Assembly (NCBI RefSeq): GCF_008705135.1
Contig: NZ_CP023694.1
Span: 8,655,001 to 8,719,000, forward strand
Source of the DNA: Streptomyces coeruleorubidus
Lineage (GTDB): Bacteria; Actinomycetota; Actinomycetes; Streptomycetales; Streptomycetaceae
Direction of reading: 5' to 3'
DNA length: 64,000 nt
Notes under the pieces: generated by a model
The model's database searches: none
The model's input: the letters and a program-made list of their open reading frames with translations, nothing else
Told to the model about the DNA's origin: nothing
In this document: one piece after another, positions 23,867 to 32,093 of the stretch
Layout of the letters: each line of letters begins with the position of its first letter
Numbering within the stretch: the stretch's first letter is position 1
Made by a program: the position numbers and the translations under genes

Positions 23867-25585
23867 TTGCCCACCCCGCTCGACCACGAGTTCGTCCGCG
23901 CGGTGGCCGGCGCCGCCGACCGGTCGGCCGCCCCGCTGGCGGCCCGCCCCGGCGAAGCACCCGCCGGTGTGACCCACCGCGCCCTGGCGCGCCGGGTGAA
24001 GACCCTGGTCGCGGCGTACCGTTCCCCGGACTCGGCGCTGCACGGCAGCGGGCAGGCCGTCGCCGCCACGATGACCCACCTCGGCGCCCTCCGGGCCGCG
24101 CAGACCACCACCGGCCTCTTCGCCGGCGGCGACAACGTGCAGTCACCGCCGGACTCCGCGTTCACCGTCAACGACGTGTGCGACGCGCACGTCCTCGCCG
24201 CGGGCGCGGGGCCGGAACTGCGCGGCGTCACGGCCGCGCTCGCCGAGATCGCCGGCGCCGCCTGCGAAAGTCTCCTGACCGGTGGGGTGCACACTCCCAA
24301 CCACCGCTGGGAGCTGTGCGCGGCCCTGACCCGCCTGCATCGGTCGTTCCCCGACGACCGGCTGCTCCGCCGTGTCGAGGAGTGGCTGGCCGAGGGCGTC
24401 GACATCGACGCGGAGGGCCTGTACTCGGAACGGAGCGCCAACTACGCGGCCCACGTGACCAACCCTTCGCTGCTGCTGCTGGCCGACGTGCTCGGCCGCG
24501 GCGACCTGCTGGACGCGGTCGAACGCAATCTCGCCATGACCCTGGACCTCATCAGGCCGGACGGCACGGTGGAGACCGTCCACTCGCGACGGCAGGACCA
24601 GCACGACCCGTTCCCGCTCGCGCCCTATCTGCCGCACTACCGGCTGCTCGCGATCCGCACCGGCCGGGGCGACTTCAGCCGGGCGGCGCGGCAGGCGGCC
24701 GCCGACGGCATCGACGACCCCGGCCTGCTCGCCGAGACCCTCCTCACCCCGGAGCTGTGCCGCGTCCTGCCGGCACCGGCCGCACAGGCGCTGCCGCGCG
24801 ACCGGTACCTCACCACCGCGGGCCTCGCCGTACGCGCCTCGGCCACCGCGCACACGGTGGTTTACGGCGGCTCCGACGTGCCCGAGCACCGGCGCATCCG
24901 CTCGGGCCTCGCCTGCAATCCCACCTTCCTGCGCCTGTTCGCCGGCGACGCGGTCCTCGACGCGGTCCGCCTCTCACGGGGCTTCTTCGACCTGGGCCCG
25001 TTCCGCGCCGCCGACATGCAAGGGCTCGCCGACAGCCGCTACCGGCTCACCGAAACCCTCTCGGCCGCCTACTACCAGCCGCTCCCGCCGGACCGGCGAC
25101 GGGAGGACGGCGCCTACCGGATGGCGGACGAGGGACGCTTCTCGGCCGCGATGGCCTTCCCGGACCGGCCTGGGGACGAGGTCTCCCACACGACCCGCGT
25201 CGAGGTGGACCTGAGGGAGAACGGTGCTGACCTGCGGATCGACATCAGCGGACCACGGGCGCCCTGGGCCCTCGAACTGACCTTCCGGCCGGGTGGCGTG
25301 CCGGAGGGCGCCGCACCGATCGGCGACGGGCGCTGGTGCCTGACGGCCGGGCCGATGACCTACCGGGTCGGTGACGACGAGATCCGGATCGAGGCCGACG
25401 TGGAGTCAGGCGAACCGCTGGCAGGGCCCGACCGGAGCGACGTCCTGCGGTACGACCCGGGGCAGGACTACACCGTGGTGGGCGGCACCGATGCCACGAC
25501 CGGGAACCGCGTCTACGTCGGTGGACATGGCCCGCACACGCTGACCGTCGCACTGCGCGCCCGCCGGGCCGCACCTGTCGTGTGA
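23867..25585 (+). CDS. Putative heparinase II/III-like or (alpha/alpha)-toroid polysaccharide-active enzyme
   Basis: A 572-residue soluble protein, no signal peptide. The first two thirds are helical with Arg/Trp/Asn-rich segments (NHRWELCAALTRL, YSERSANYAAHVTNPSLLLLADVL, RPDGTVETVHSRR) in the manner of an (alpha/alpha) toroid; the last third is strand-rich. This layout recalls heparinase II/III-type lyases and related cytosolic glycuronan enzymes, but key residues of those families cannot be confirmed by eye. TTG 23867 is chosen: GAAGGA lies 6 nt upstream and the start follows the permease stop by 2 bp. Being last in the ABC operon, it probably cleaves the imported oligosaccharide. Function is inference from context. 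Confidence 0.6.
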   Translation: MPTPLDHEFVRAVAGAADRSAAPLAARPGEAPAGVTHRALARRVKTLVAAYRSPDSALHGSGQAVAATMTHLGALRAAQTTTGLFAGGDNVQSPPDSAFTVNDVCDAHVLAAGAGPELRGVTAALAEIAGAACESLLTGGVHTPNHRWELCAALTRLHRSFPDDRLLRRVEEWLAEGVDIDAEGLYSERSANYAAHVTNPSLLLLADVLGRGDLLDAVERNLAMTLDLIRPDGTVETVHSRRQDQHDPFPLAPYLPHYRLLAIRTGRGDFSRAARQAAADGIDDPGLLAETLLTPELCRVLPAPAAQALPRDRYLTTAGLAVRASATAHTVVYGGSDVPEHRRIRSGLACNPTFLRLFAGDAVLDAVRLSRGFFDLGPFRAADMQGLADSRYRLTETLSAAYYQPLPPDRRREDGAYRMADEGRFSAAMAFPDRPGDEVSHTTRVEVDLRENGADLRIDISGPRAPWALELTFRPGGVPEGAAPIGDGRWCLTAGPMTYRVGDDEIRIEADVESGEPLAGPDRSDVLRYDPGQDYTVVGGTDATTGNRVYVGGHGPHTLTVALRARRAAPVV

Positions 25586-25643
25586 TCCCTGACCCCGACG
25601 ATCCACATCATGGCCACCTCAGGCATGAAGGGCTGATCCACCC

Positions 25644-26105
25644 GTGCACCTCCCTCACCAGCGCGGCCCGTTGCACGACCTCCCCGACACCCCGGAGGCG
25701 TACGACGCCGTCCTCGCCGACGTCACCGAGCAGGCCCTGGCCCGCATGACGCCGGAGGGCAACCTGGAACACCCCGACTGCGTCGACGACATCGGCGACA
25801 CCTCGGAACAGGCGGCGTTCGCCCTGGCCCTCGACCCGCGCGGCTATGGCAACCCCGACGAGGGCTGGCGCCACCTGGTCGCCTCCTCCGCCCTGGAGGC
25901 GGAACCGGCCCCCGGCGCACCCGAGGACCTGCACGTCTTCGCGGTCCGCTACGGCCCGGGCGACGAGGAGTTCACACCGGCGTTCGAGAGCGAGGGCACG
26001 GCCCTCACGGTCCGCACCGAGGCGTTCACGGCGGTGATCGGCGAGGCGGCGGGCGACGCGAACGCCGAACCGGAGCTGACGCTGTCCTGCGGAACGGACG
26101 CCTGA
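25644..26105 (+). CDS. Conserved hypothetical acidic protein
   Basis: A 153-residue soluble, acidic protein without recognised domain. The C-terminal half contains strand-like runs (EDLHVFAVRYGPGDEEF, GTALTVRTEAFTAVIGEAA). GTG 25644 has a GAAGGG at a rather long 11-nt distance. It starts 58 bp past the heparinase-like gene and is convergent with the mycothiol enzyme, whose stop is 8 bp away. Nothing ties it to the sugar operon. Confidence 0.6.
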   Translation: MHLPHQRGPLHDLPDTPEAYDAVLADVTEQALARMTPEGNLEHPDCVDDIGDTSEQAAFALALDPRGYGNPDEGWRHLVASSALEAEPAPGAPEDLHVFAVRYGPGDEEFTPAFESEGTALTVRTEAFTAVIGEAAGDANAEPELTLSCGTDA

Positions 26106-26112
26106 GAGCAGT

Positions 26113-26814
26113 TCACCTACGGCCCTGCGGCGGATGCGGCGGCCAGGGCCCGAGCACGGGCAGCCCCTCCGCCGCCACCGGCGACGTGGCGGGTGTCCGG
26201 CCGGCCAGCCAGGCGGCCAGGTCGCGCACCCGCCCGGTGACCATCGTGCCGGTCCGGTCACCGACGGACCATTCCCGCAGCACGTCCTCGGCGCGTACGC
26301 CCGTGCCCGCCGGCAGCCGGCACAGCAGGAAGTCGATGGCGTGACAGGCCAGTTCCGCGGGCCAGTCCTCCGGCCGGACGCCGAGGTCCAGATCGACCAT
26401 GTGAATCCAGGCCTCACGCCAGCGGGCGTAGACCGTCGCGGCGACGTCCGCGTTGCGGAACGTCACCGGACGGCCCCAGTCGGCGTCGCCGAAACGCGCC
26501 CAGACCGCCTCCAACTCGGCGTTCCGGGAAGCGAGTTCGGCACGATGACCGGCGGCACTGCGGCCCGCGCCGGCCTCAATGATCGCGTTGCGCTCGTCCA
26601 CGCCCCCGTCGTAAGCGGGCACGAGCTCTCCCCGCAGGGCGTGTTCCGCGAGACGGGCGAACATCCGGGCGTTGTCGGCGAGATGGGCCAGGACATGCCC
26701 GCGCGACCAGCCGGGAAGGGCGGACGCCGCACGGACCTGCTCGTCGTCGAGCGGGCCGACGAGGCGTGCCAGCACACGGTGGGCCTCGATCACCTCGGTC
26801 ACAGGAGCTCGCAC
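26113..26814 (-). CDS. Mycothiol-dependent maleylpyruvate isomerase family protein
   Basis: A 233-residue DinB-fold protein. ALPGWSRGHVLAHLADNARMF (about 32-52) is the N-terminal metal/thiol helix with the first His; a second His lies in WIHMVDLDLG near residue 137, and the FLLCR segment follows. Real family members use mycothiol as cofactor for cis-trans isomerisation of maleylpyruvate, but many paralogues serve unknown detoxification or thiol-transfer roles. GTG 26814 has AGGAGAG 8-9 nt upstream. It follows the GNAT gene by 11 bp and is likely co-transcribed with it. Confidence 0.85.
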   Translation of the reverse strand: MRAPVTEVIEAHRVLARLVGPLDDEQVRAASALPGWSRGHVLAHLADNARMFARLAEHALRGELVPAYDGGVDERNAIIEAGAGRSAAGHRAELASRNAELEAVWARFGDADWGRPVTFRNADVAATVYARWREAWIHMVDLDLGVRPEDWPAELACHAIDFLLCRLPAGTGVRAEDVLREWSVGDRTGTMVTGRVRDLAAWLAGRTPATSPVAAEGLPVLGPWPPHPPQGRR

Positions 26815-26825
26815 GGATGTCTCTC

Positions 26826-27335
26826 CTACACGTCGGAGGCGGGGTTCACGACGTCCGGTGCCTGAGCGGCGAGTTCCCTGAGGGGCTCACCACTGAGCCG
26901 GCACACCTTCCACTCCTCCAGGAGTTCCACCCCGAGCGACTTGTAGAAGTCGATCGTCGGTGTGTTCCAGGCCAGGACCCACCACTCGAAGCGGTCATAG
27001 CCGTTGCTCCGGCAGGTCGCGGCGAGGGCGGCGAGGAGGGCCTTTCCGTGTCCAGCGCCGCGCGCCCGCGGCCGTACGTAGAGGTCTTCCAGGTGCATGC
27101 CGCGCGTGCCCGTCCAGGTCGAGAAGCGCGGGAACCACAGGGCGTAGCCCACGGCCTCGCCCGTCCCGTCGTCCTCGGCGATCAGCGCGTAAGCGGCCGG
27201 ATGCTCACCGAACAGCGCCTCTCGCAGCTGCTCCTCGGTGGCCCGGGCCTGCTCAACGGCTCGTTCGTACGCGGCGAGTTCGCGGATCATCGCCCGGATC
27301 TCGGGGATGTCGTTCAGGGCGGCGGACCTGATCAT
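26826..27335 (-). CDS. GNAT acetyltransferase of the diamine N-acetyltransferase (SSAT-like) type
   Basis: A 169-residue GNAT: IRSAALNDIPEIRAMIRELAAYE is the SSAT-like start, HLEDLYVRPRARGAGHGKAL the acetyl-CoA loop (V-R-P-x-x-R-G-x-G), and WWVLAWNTPTIDFYKSLG the C-terminal motif that closes over the acceptor. Polyamines are the expected substrates, although small diamines or amino acids are possible. ATG 27335 is preferred: CATGAT (27343-27348) stands 7 nt upstream as a leaderless -10 box, and the family N-terminus starts there; the frame could be extended to 27347. Confidence 0.85.
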   Translation of the reverse strand: MIRSAALNDIPEIRAMIRELAAYERAVEQARATEEQLREALFGEHPAAYALIAEDDGTGEAVGYALWFPRFSTWTGTRGMHLEDLYVRPRARGAGHGKALLAALAATCRSNGYDRFEWWVLAWNTPTIDFYKSLGVELLEEWKVCRLSGEPLRELAAQAPDVVNPASDV

Positions 27336-27409
27336 GCGACCGATCATGCCTCATCGCGGGTGCGGCCGGGAAACGGATTGCGGGCACAGGTGAACCGCGT
27401 GAGTCCGCG

Positions 27410-28021
27410 TCACAACGGCAGACCGACCAGCCCCCACCCGCGCCGGCCGGCCTCCGTCACCACCACGCCCCACTCCCGCAGCAGCCCCGAGAACTCGTCG
27501 AAGTCCTCGATCCACCGCCCGGGGCACGCGGCATGCACGCCGTACTGCTCGCGCAGGCTCTCCAGCAGGGGCTCGGCTCGTGCCCAGCGGCCGGCCAGCG
27601 CGGACACGGTCGCGGGCGGGCAGGCGAGCAGCAGCCGACGGCGCCAGGGATCGGGGTCCGCGGGGAACAGGCCGGAGACGGTGTCGTCCTCGGTGCCGGT
27701 GCCGTCGTCCCGGATCAGGCCTTGCAGGAACGCGTCCAGGTGCGCGCGCTGTTCAGGCCCGGCATGCTCCCGCACGTCCTCCCAGGCCTGCCCCGCCCAG
27801 AAGTGCGGCTTGTAGGAGCCGGTGGTGCCATGGAACTCGTACCGGCCGCACCACGGCACGCCCGACGCGGCGGGCCACACCCAGCCCCGCTCGGGCTCCG
27901 CGTCCCAGTCGCATTCGTCCTCGGGCAGCGCGGCGTCTTCGAGCAACGCGTACCGCTCCTCGAACGGCGTCCTTTCGAGCCGCTCCCAGTCGACTGCCAG
28001 CACCGTGATGTCCAAGCCCAT
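27410..28021 (-). CDS. Conserved hypothetical protein
   Basis: A 203-residue soluble protein, Trp/Glu-rich, starting MGLDITVLAVDWERLE. No domain is recognised; the pattern of aromatic residues (WVWPAASGVPWCGRYEF, FWAGQAWEDV) suggests a compact folded protein found in other streptomycetes. TAGGGT (28028-28033) is 6 nt before the ATG with no ribosome site, a further leaderless promoter. It follows the nucleoside kinase-like gene by 45 bp on the same strand. Function unknown. Confidence 0.65.
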   Translation of the reverse strand: MGLDITVLAVDWERLERTPFEERYALLEDAALPEDECDWDAEPERGWVWPAASGVPWCGRYEFHGTTGSYKPHFWAGQAWEDVREHAGPEQRAHLDAFLQGLIRDDGTGTEDDTVSGLFPADPDPWRRRLLLACPPATVSALAGRWARAEPLLESLREQYGVHAACPGRWIEDFDEFSGLLREWGVVVTEAGRRGWGLVGLPL

Positions 28022-28066
28022 GCGGGCACCCTAGGCGCGTGATCGATGCCGGGTCATGCGCATGGT

Positions 28067-28726
28067 TCACGCCCGCACGCGCGGCAGCGCCGACCCCGGC
28101 ACCACCAGGTCGGCCCGCCCCCGGGTCGTCGCGACCAGTTCGGCGTTGGGCTGGTCCGAGCGGGACACCCAGGCCCGAGCCTCCTCGTGCGTCTTGCCGA
28201 ACTGCTCGTGCCGGACGACCAGTCGGCGGATCCGCTCCGGCTCGGGAAGTTCGCAGAACCACACCTCGTCGAGGAGAGGGCGGACACGGGACCAGGCCCC
28301 GGTGTTCAGGAGGAGGTAGTTGCCCTCGGTGATGACCAGGCGGGCCGCAGGCGGGACCGGGATCGCGCCGGCGAGCGGCTGTTCCAGAACCCGTTCGAAG
28401 GCGGGGGCGTAGACGATGTCGCCGGCGTGCGTCTCCTCGCGCAGGCGCGCCAGCAGGGCCGCGTAACCGGCCGCGTCGAAGGTGTCGGGCGCGCCCTTGC
28501 GGTCGCGCAGGCCGAGGCGCTCCAGTTCGGCGTCGGCCAGGTGGAAGCCGTCCATGGGGACATGCGCGACCCAGGGGGCGCCCGATCCGTTCAGGTCCCG
28601 GACCAGGTGCTCCGCGAGCGTCGACTTGCCCGCGCCGGGGCTGCCGGTGATGCCGAGGATCGCGCGCCGGCCGCCCCGGGGCAGGGCGCGGGCACGGCGG
28701 ACGAGGTCGTCGAAGGTGAGCGGCAC
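28067..28726 (-). CDS. Uridine-kinase-like P-loop nucleoside/sugar kinase
   Basis: A 219-residue P-loop kinase with Walker A GITGSPGAGKST (about 25-36), PMDGFHLADAELERLG (the acceptor loop of uridine-kinase/FrcK-type enzymes with the catalytic Asp) and RLVITEGNYLL (Walker B-like). It ends with WVSRSDQPNAELVATTRGRADLVV, typical of these fructose/nucleoside kinase relatives. Substrate could be a nucleoside, pantothenate or fructose. GTG 28726 is chosen since the first P-loop residues follow at the usual distance; CAGACT 7 nt upstream could be a leaderless -10. Confidence 0.8.
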   Translation of the reverse strand: MPLTFDDLVRRARALPRGGRRAILGITGSPGAGKSTLAEHLVRDLNGSGAPWVAHVPMDGFHLADAELERLGLRDRKGAPDTFDAAGYAALLARLREETHAGDIVYAPAFERVLEQPLAGAIPVPPAARLVITEGNYLLLNTGAWSRVRPLLDEVWFCELPEPERIRRLVVRHEQFGKTHEEARAWVSRSDQPNAELVATTRGRADLVVPGSALPRVRA

Positions 28727-28845
28727 GGAAGAGAGTCTGTCACCCGCGTCCGGGCTCGGGCACCGAGAGCCCCGTGCCCCTCGCGCCCCCTGCGTGTGGC
28801 GTGCGCCACTCACTGGAACACCACCGGGAGGGAAACCGGTCCTGT

Positions 28846-29583
28846 ATGACGCAGCTCGGACTCCCCGAAGACATCCACGCCTGCCTCTTCGACCTCGACG
28901 GCGTCGTCACGAGGACGGCCGTCGTGCACGCGGCCGCCTGGAAGGAGATGTTCGACGCCTTCCTGCGCGAACGCGACGGCGCGGACTTCCGGCCGTTCGA
29001 CGCGTCCGACTACGACGAGTACGTCGACGGCCGGCCACGCGCCGACGGCGTGCGCACGTTCCTCGCGTCCCGCGGCATCGACCTGCCCGACGGCGACCCC
29101 GACGACCCACCCGGCGCGCAGACCGTGCACGGGCTTGGCAACCGCAAGAACGAGCTGGTCCTCGAGAAGATCCGCACCGAAGGCGTCGAGGCCTACGACG
29201 GCACCCTGCGTTATCTGGAGGCGGTCCGCGCGCATGGCCTGAGCACCGCGATCGTCTCCTCCAGCGCCAACTGCCGTGACGTGCTGCGCTCGATCGGCGC
29301 CGAGCACTTCTTCGACGTACGGATCGACGGCGTGGTCGCCGCCGAGCGCGAGCTGCCCGGCAAACCGCACCCCGACACGTTCCTGGCCGCCGCCGAGGAC
29401 CTCGGCGTCCAGCCGGCCGAAGCGGCCGTCTTCGAGGACGCCCTGGCCGGCATGGACGCGGGCCGCGCGGGCCGTTTCGGATACGTCGTCGGTGTCGACC
29501 GCGTGGGACAGACCGACGCGCTGTACGCGCACGGCGCCGACGTCGTGGTGAAGGACCTCGCCGAACTGGGGGACGCGGAGTGA
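28846..29583 (+). CDS. Beta-phosphoglucomutase-type HAD phosphatase/mutase
   Basis: A 245-residue HAD protein: FDLDGVVTRTAVVHAAAWKEMF gives the nucleophile Asp and the cap of beta-PGM (residues about 15-36), IVSSSANCRDVL is motif II and GKPHPDTFLAAAEDLGVQPAEAAVFEDALAG contains motif III/IV. The mutase turns beta-glucose 1-phosphate into glucose 6-phosphate. Its stop overlaps the GTG of the GH65 gene by 4 bp, so the two enzymes form a phosphorylase-mutase unit for an alpha-glucoside. ATG 28846. Confidence 0.9.
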   Translation: MTQLGLPEDIHACLFDLDGVVTRTAVVHAAAWKEMFDAFLRERDGADFRPFDASDYDEYVDGRPRADGVRTFLASRGIDLPDGDPDDPPGAQTVHGLGNRKNELVLEKIRTEGVEAYDGTLRYLEAVRAHGLSTAIVSSSANCRDVLRSIGAEHFFDVRIDGVVAAERELPGKPHPDTFLAAAEDLGVQPAEAAVFEDALAGMDAGRAGRFGYVVGVDRVGQTDALYAHGADVVVKDLAELGDAE

Positions 29584-31934
29584 TCACACAGCGGGCGTAC
29601 AACGTCGAACCCTGGACGGTGCGCGAGACGGAGCTCAATCTCGACCTGCTGGCCCAGAGCGAGTCGGTGTTCGCCCTGTCCAACGGCCACGTCGGCTGGC
29701 GCGGCAACCTCGACGAGGGCGAACCGCACGGCCTGCCCGGCTCCTACCTCAACGGCGTCCACGAACTGCACCCGCTGCCGTACGCCGAGGCCGGCTACGG
29801 CTATCCCGAGTCGGGCCAGACGTCCATCAACGTCACCAACGGCAAGGTGCTGCGCCTGCTGGTCGACGACGAGCCGTTCGACCTGCGCTACGGGCGGCTC
29901 GTCGCCCATGAGCGGACCCTGGACCTGCGGCGCGGCGTGCTGGAACGGGTCTGCGAGTGGACCTCCCCGGCGGGCTCGACAGTCCGGGTGCGCTCCACCC
30001 GGTTGGTGTCCCTCACCCAGCGGGCGATCGCCGCCGTGGCGTACGAGGTGGAGCCCGTCGACAGCCGTACCCGCGTGGTCGTCCAGTCGGAACTGGTCGC
30101 CAACGAGAGCCTGCCCGCCCCGGACGGCGACCCGCGCGCCGCTCGGGCGCTGAAGTCGCCGCTGGAACCGGAGGAGGACCTCGCCTCGGGCAGCCGGCTG
30201 CGCCTGGTCCACCGCACCCGGCGCAGCGGCCTCAGGGTCGCCGTGGCCGCCGACCACCTCGTCACCGGCCCGGAACGGACCACGACCAGCAGCGAGAGCA
30301 ACGTGGACGTGGCCCGGCTGACCATCACCTCCGTCCTGGAGCCGGGGGAGCGGCTGCGGGTGGAGAAGCTCGTCGCGCACGGCTGGTCCGGCGCGCGCTC
30401 CCGGCCCGCGATGAGCGACCAGGTCGAGGCGGCGCTGGCGGCGGCCGCGCACAGCGGCTGGTGGGGGCTCCTGAAGGACCAGCGGGCCTACCTCGACGAC
30501 TTCTGGGCACGCGCCGACGTCGAGATCGACGGCGACGAGGAGATCCAGCAGGCCGTCCGCTTCGCCCTCTTCCACGTCCTCCAAGCCGGCGCGCGCGCCG
30601 AACAGCGCGCCATCCCCGCCAAGGGCCTCACCGGCTCCGGCTACGACGGCCACGCCTTCTGGGACACCGAGGCGTTCGTGCTGCCGGTGCTGACCTACAC
30701 CGCGCCGGCCGCGGCCGCCGAGGCCCTGCGCTGGCGCCGCGACACCCTGCCCGCCGCCCGGGAGCGCGCGGCCCAGCTCGGCCTGCGCGGCGCCGCGTTC
30801 CCCTGGCGCACCATCGAGGGCTCGGAAGGCTCCGCGTACTGGCCGGCCGGCACGGCCGCCTTCCACGTCGGCGCCGACATCGCGGACGCCGTGGTGCGGT
30901 ACGTGGCGGCCACCGGCGACGAGGAGTTCGAGCGCGAGGCCGGAGTGGAGCTGCTGGTGGAGACCGCCCGCCTGTGGCGCTCCCTCGGCCACCACGACGA
31001 CCGCGGCGTCTTCCACATCGACGGCGTCACCGGGCCGGACGAGTACAGCGCGATCGCCGACGACAACACGTACACCAACCTCATGGCCCGGGCGAACCTG
31101 CTGGCCGCCGCCGACGCCTGCAAACGCCACCCCGACGAGGCGGCCCGGCTCGGCGCCGACGAGGAGGAGCGGGCCGCCTGGCGGGACGCCGCCGAGGCCG
31201 TGCACGTCCCGTACAACGAGGAGCTGGGCGTGCACGAACAGCACGCCGGCTTCACCCGCTACCAGCGCTGGGACTTCGACCGCACCGGCCCGGACCAATA
31301 CCCGCTGATGCTCCACTTCCCGTACTTCGACCTGTACCGCAAGCAGGTCATCAAGCAGGCGGACCTCGTCCTGGCGATGTACACCTGCGGCAGCTTCTTC
31401 GAGGAGTACTTCGACGAGGAGCAGATCGCCCGCAACTTCGCCTACTACGAGCCGCTGACCGTACGGGACTCCTCCCTGTCGGCCTGTGTCCAGGCCGTCA
31501 TGGCCGCCCGGACCGGCCATCTGGACCTGGCCTGCGCCTACACGGCCGAGGCCGCCCTGATGGACCTGGGGGACCTGGAGCACAACACCCGCGACGGACT
31601 GCACATCGCCTCGCTGGCCGGCACATGGATGGCGCTGGTCGCCGGGTTCGGCGGCATGCGGTGTGCCGACGGCGGCCTGCGGTTCGCGCCGCGCCTGCCC
31701 GAGAGGTACAGCCGGCTGGCCTTCTCGGTGGGGTTCCTCGGCCGGTGCCTGCGGGTGGAGCTGACCGCCGGGCAGGCCACGTACACCCTGCGCTCGGGTC
31801 CGCCCCTGACGATCCGCCACCACGGCAGCGAGGTGACGGTGAGTGAGGACGTCCCCGTCACCCGTCCCGTTCCCCCGCCGACCCGGCGTCCGGCCCCGAG
31901 CCAGCCCCCGCACCGCGCCCCGAACACCCGCTGA
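29580..31934 (+). CDS. Glycoside hydrolase family 65 disaccharide phosphorylase
   Basis: A 784-residue GH65 enzyme. The N-terminal domain begins NVEPWTVRETELNL with the family ESVFALSNGHVGWRGNLDE and GSYLNGV loops; the catalytic (alpha/alpha)6 domain holds FWDTEAFVLPVL (about 360-371) and GVTGPDEYSA, whose Glu488 is the general acid. The C-terminus carries the TYTLRSG beta strands. Family members phosphorolyse maltose, trehalose, kojibiose or nigerose, releasing beta-glucose 1-phosphate, which the coupled upstream mutase converts to glucose 6-phosphate. GTG 29580 lies in the 4-bp overlap. Exact disaccharide not readable; GH65 also includes acid trehalases, but the phosphorylase role fits the mutase neighbour. 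Confidence 0.9.
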   Translation: MITQRAYNVEPWTVRETELNLDLLAQSESVFALSNGHVGWRGNLDEGEPHGLPGSYLNGVHELHPLPYAEAGYGYPESGQTSINVTNGKVLRLLVDDEPFDLRYGRLVAHERTLDLRRGVLERVCEWTSPAGSTVRVRSTRLVSLTQRAIAAVAYEVEPVDSRTRVVVQSELVANESLPAPDGDPRAARALKSPLEPEEDLASGSRLRLVHRTRRSGLRVAVAADHLVTGPERTTTSSESNVDVARLTITSVLEPGERLRVEKLVAHGWSGARSRPAMSDQVEAALAAAAHSGWWGLLKDQRAYLDDFWARADVEIDGDEEIQQAVRFALFHVLQAGARAEQRAIPAKGLTGSGYDGHAFWDTEAFVLPVLTYTAPAAAAEALRWRRDTLPAARERAAQLGLRGAAFPWRTIEGSEGSAYWPAGTAAFHVGADIADAVVRYVAATGDEEFEREAGVELLVETARLWRSLGHHDDRGVFHIDGVTGPDEYSAIADDNTYTNLMARANLLAAADACKRHPDEAARLGADEEERAAWRDAAEAVHVPYNEELGVHEQHAGFTRYQRWDFDRTGPDQYPLMLHFPYFDLYRKQVIKQADLVLAMYTCGSFFEEYFDEEQIARNFAYYEPLTVRDSSLSACVQAVMAARTGHLDLACAYTAEAALMDLGDLEHNTRDGLHIASLAGTWMALVAGFGGMRCADGGLRFAPRLPERYSRLAFSVGFLGRCLRVELTAGQATYTLRSGPPLTIRHHGSEVTVSEDVPVTRPVPPPTRRPAPSQPPHRAPNTR

Positions 31935-32093
31935 CCCCCCGGATCGCGTCAGGCACTTGGCCGTATTCCGCTCTGCATGTCCCCACCCCGCGGGTTAGTT
32001 TGGCCGTGTTTTCCGATTATCGGACTTCCATCATCGGCCTGCGGGCCGTGGAGGTCGCAGCGGCCCTACGCGCGTAGGGGTAAGGGGTGGACG

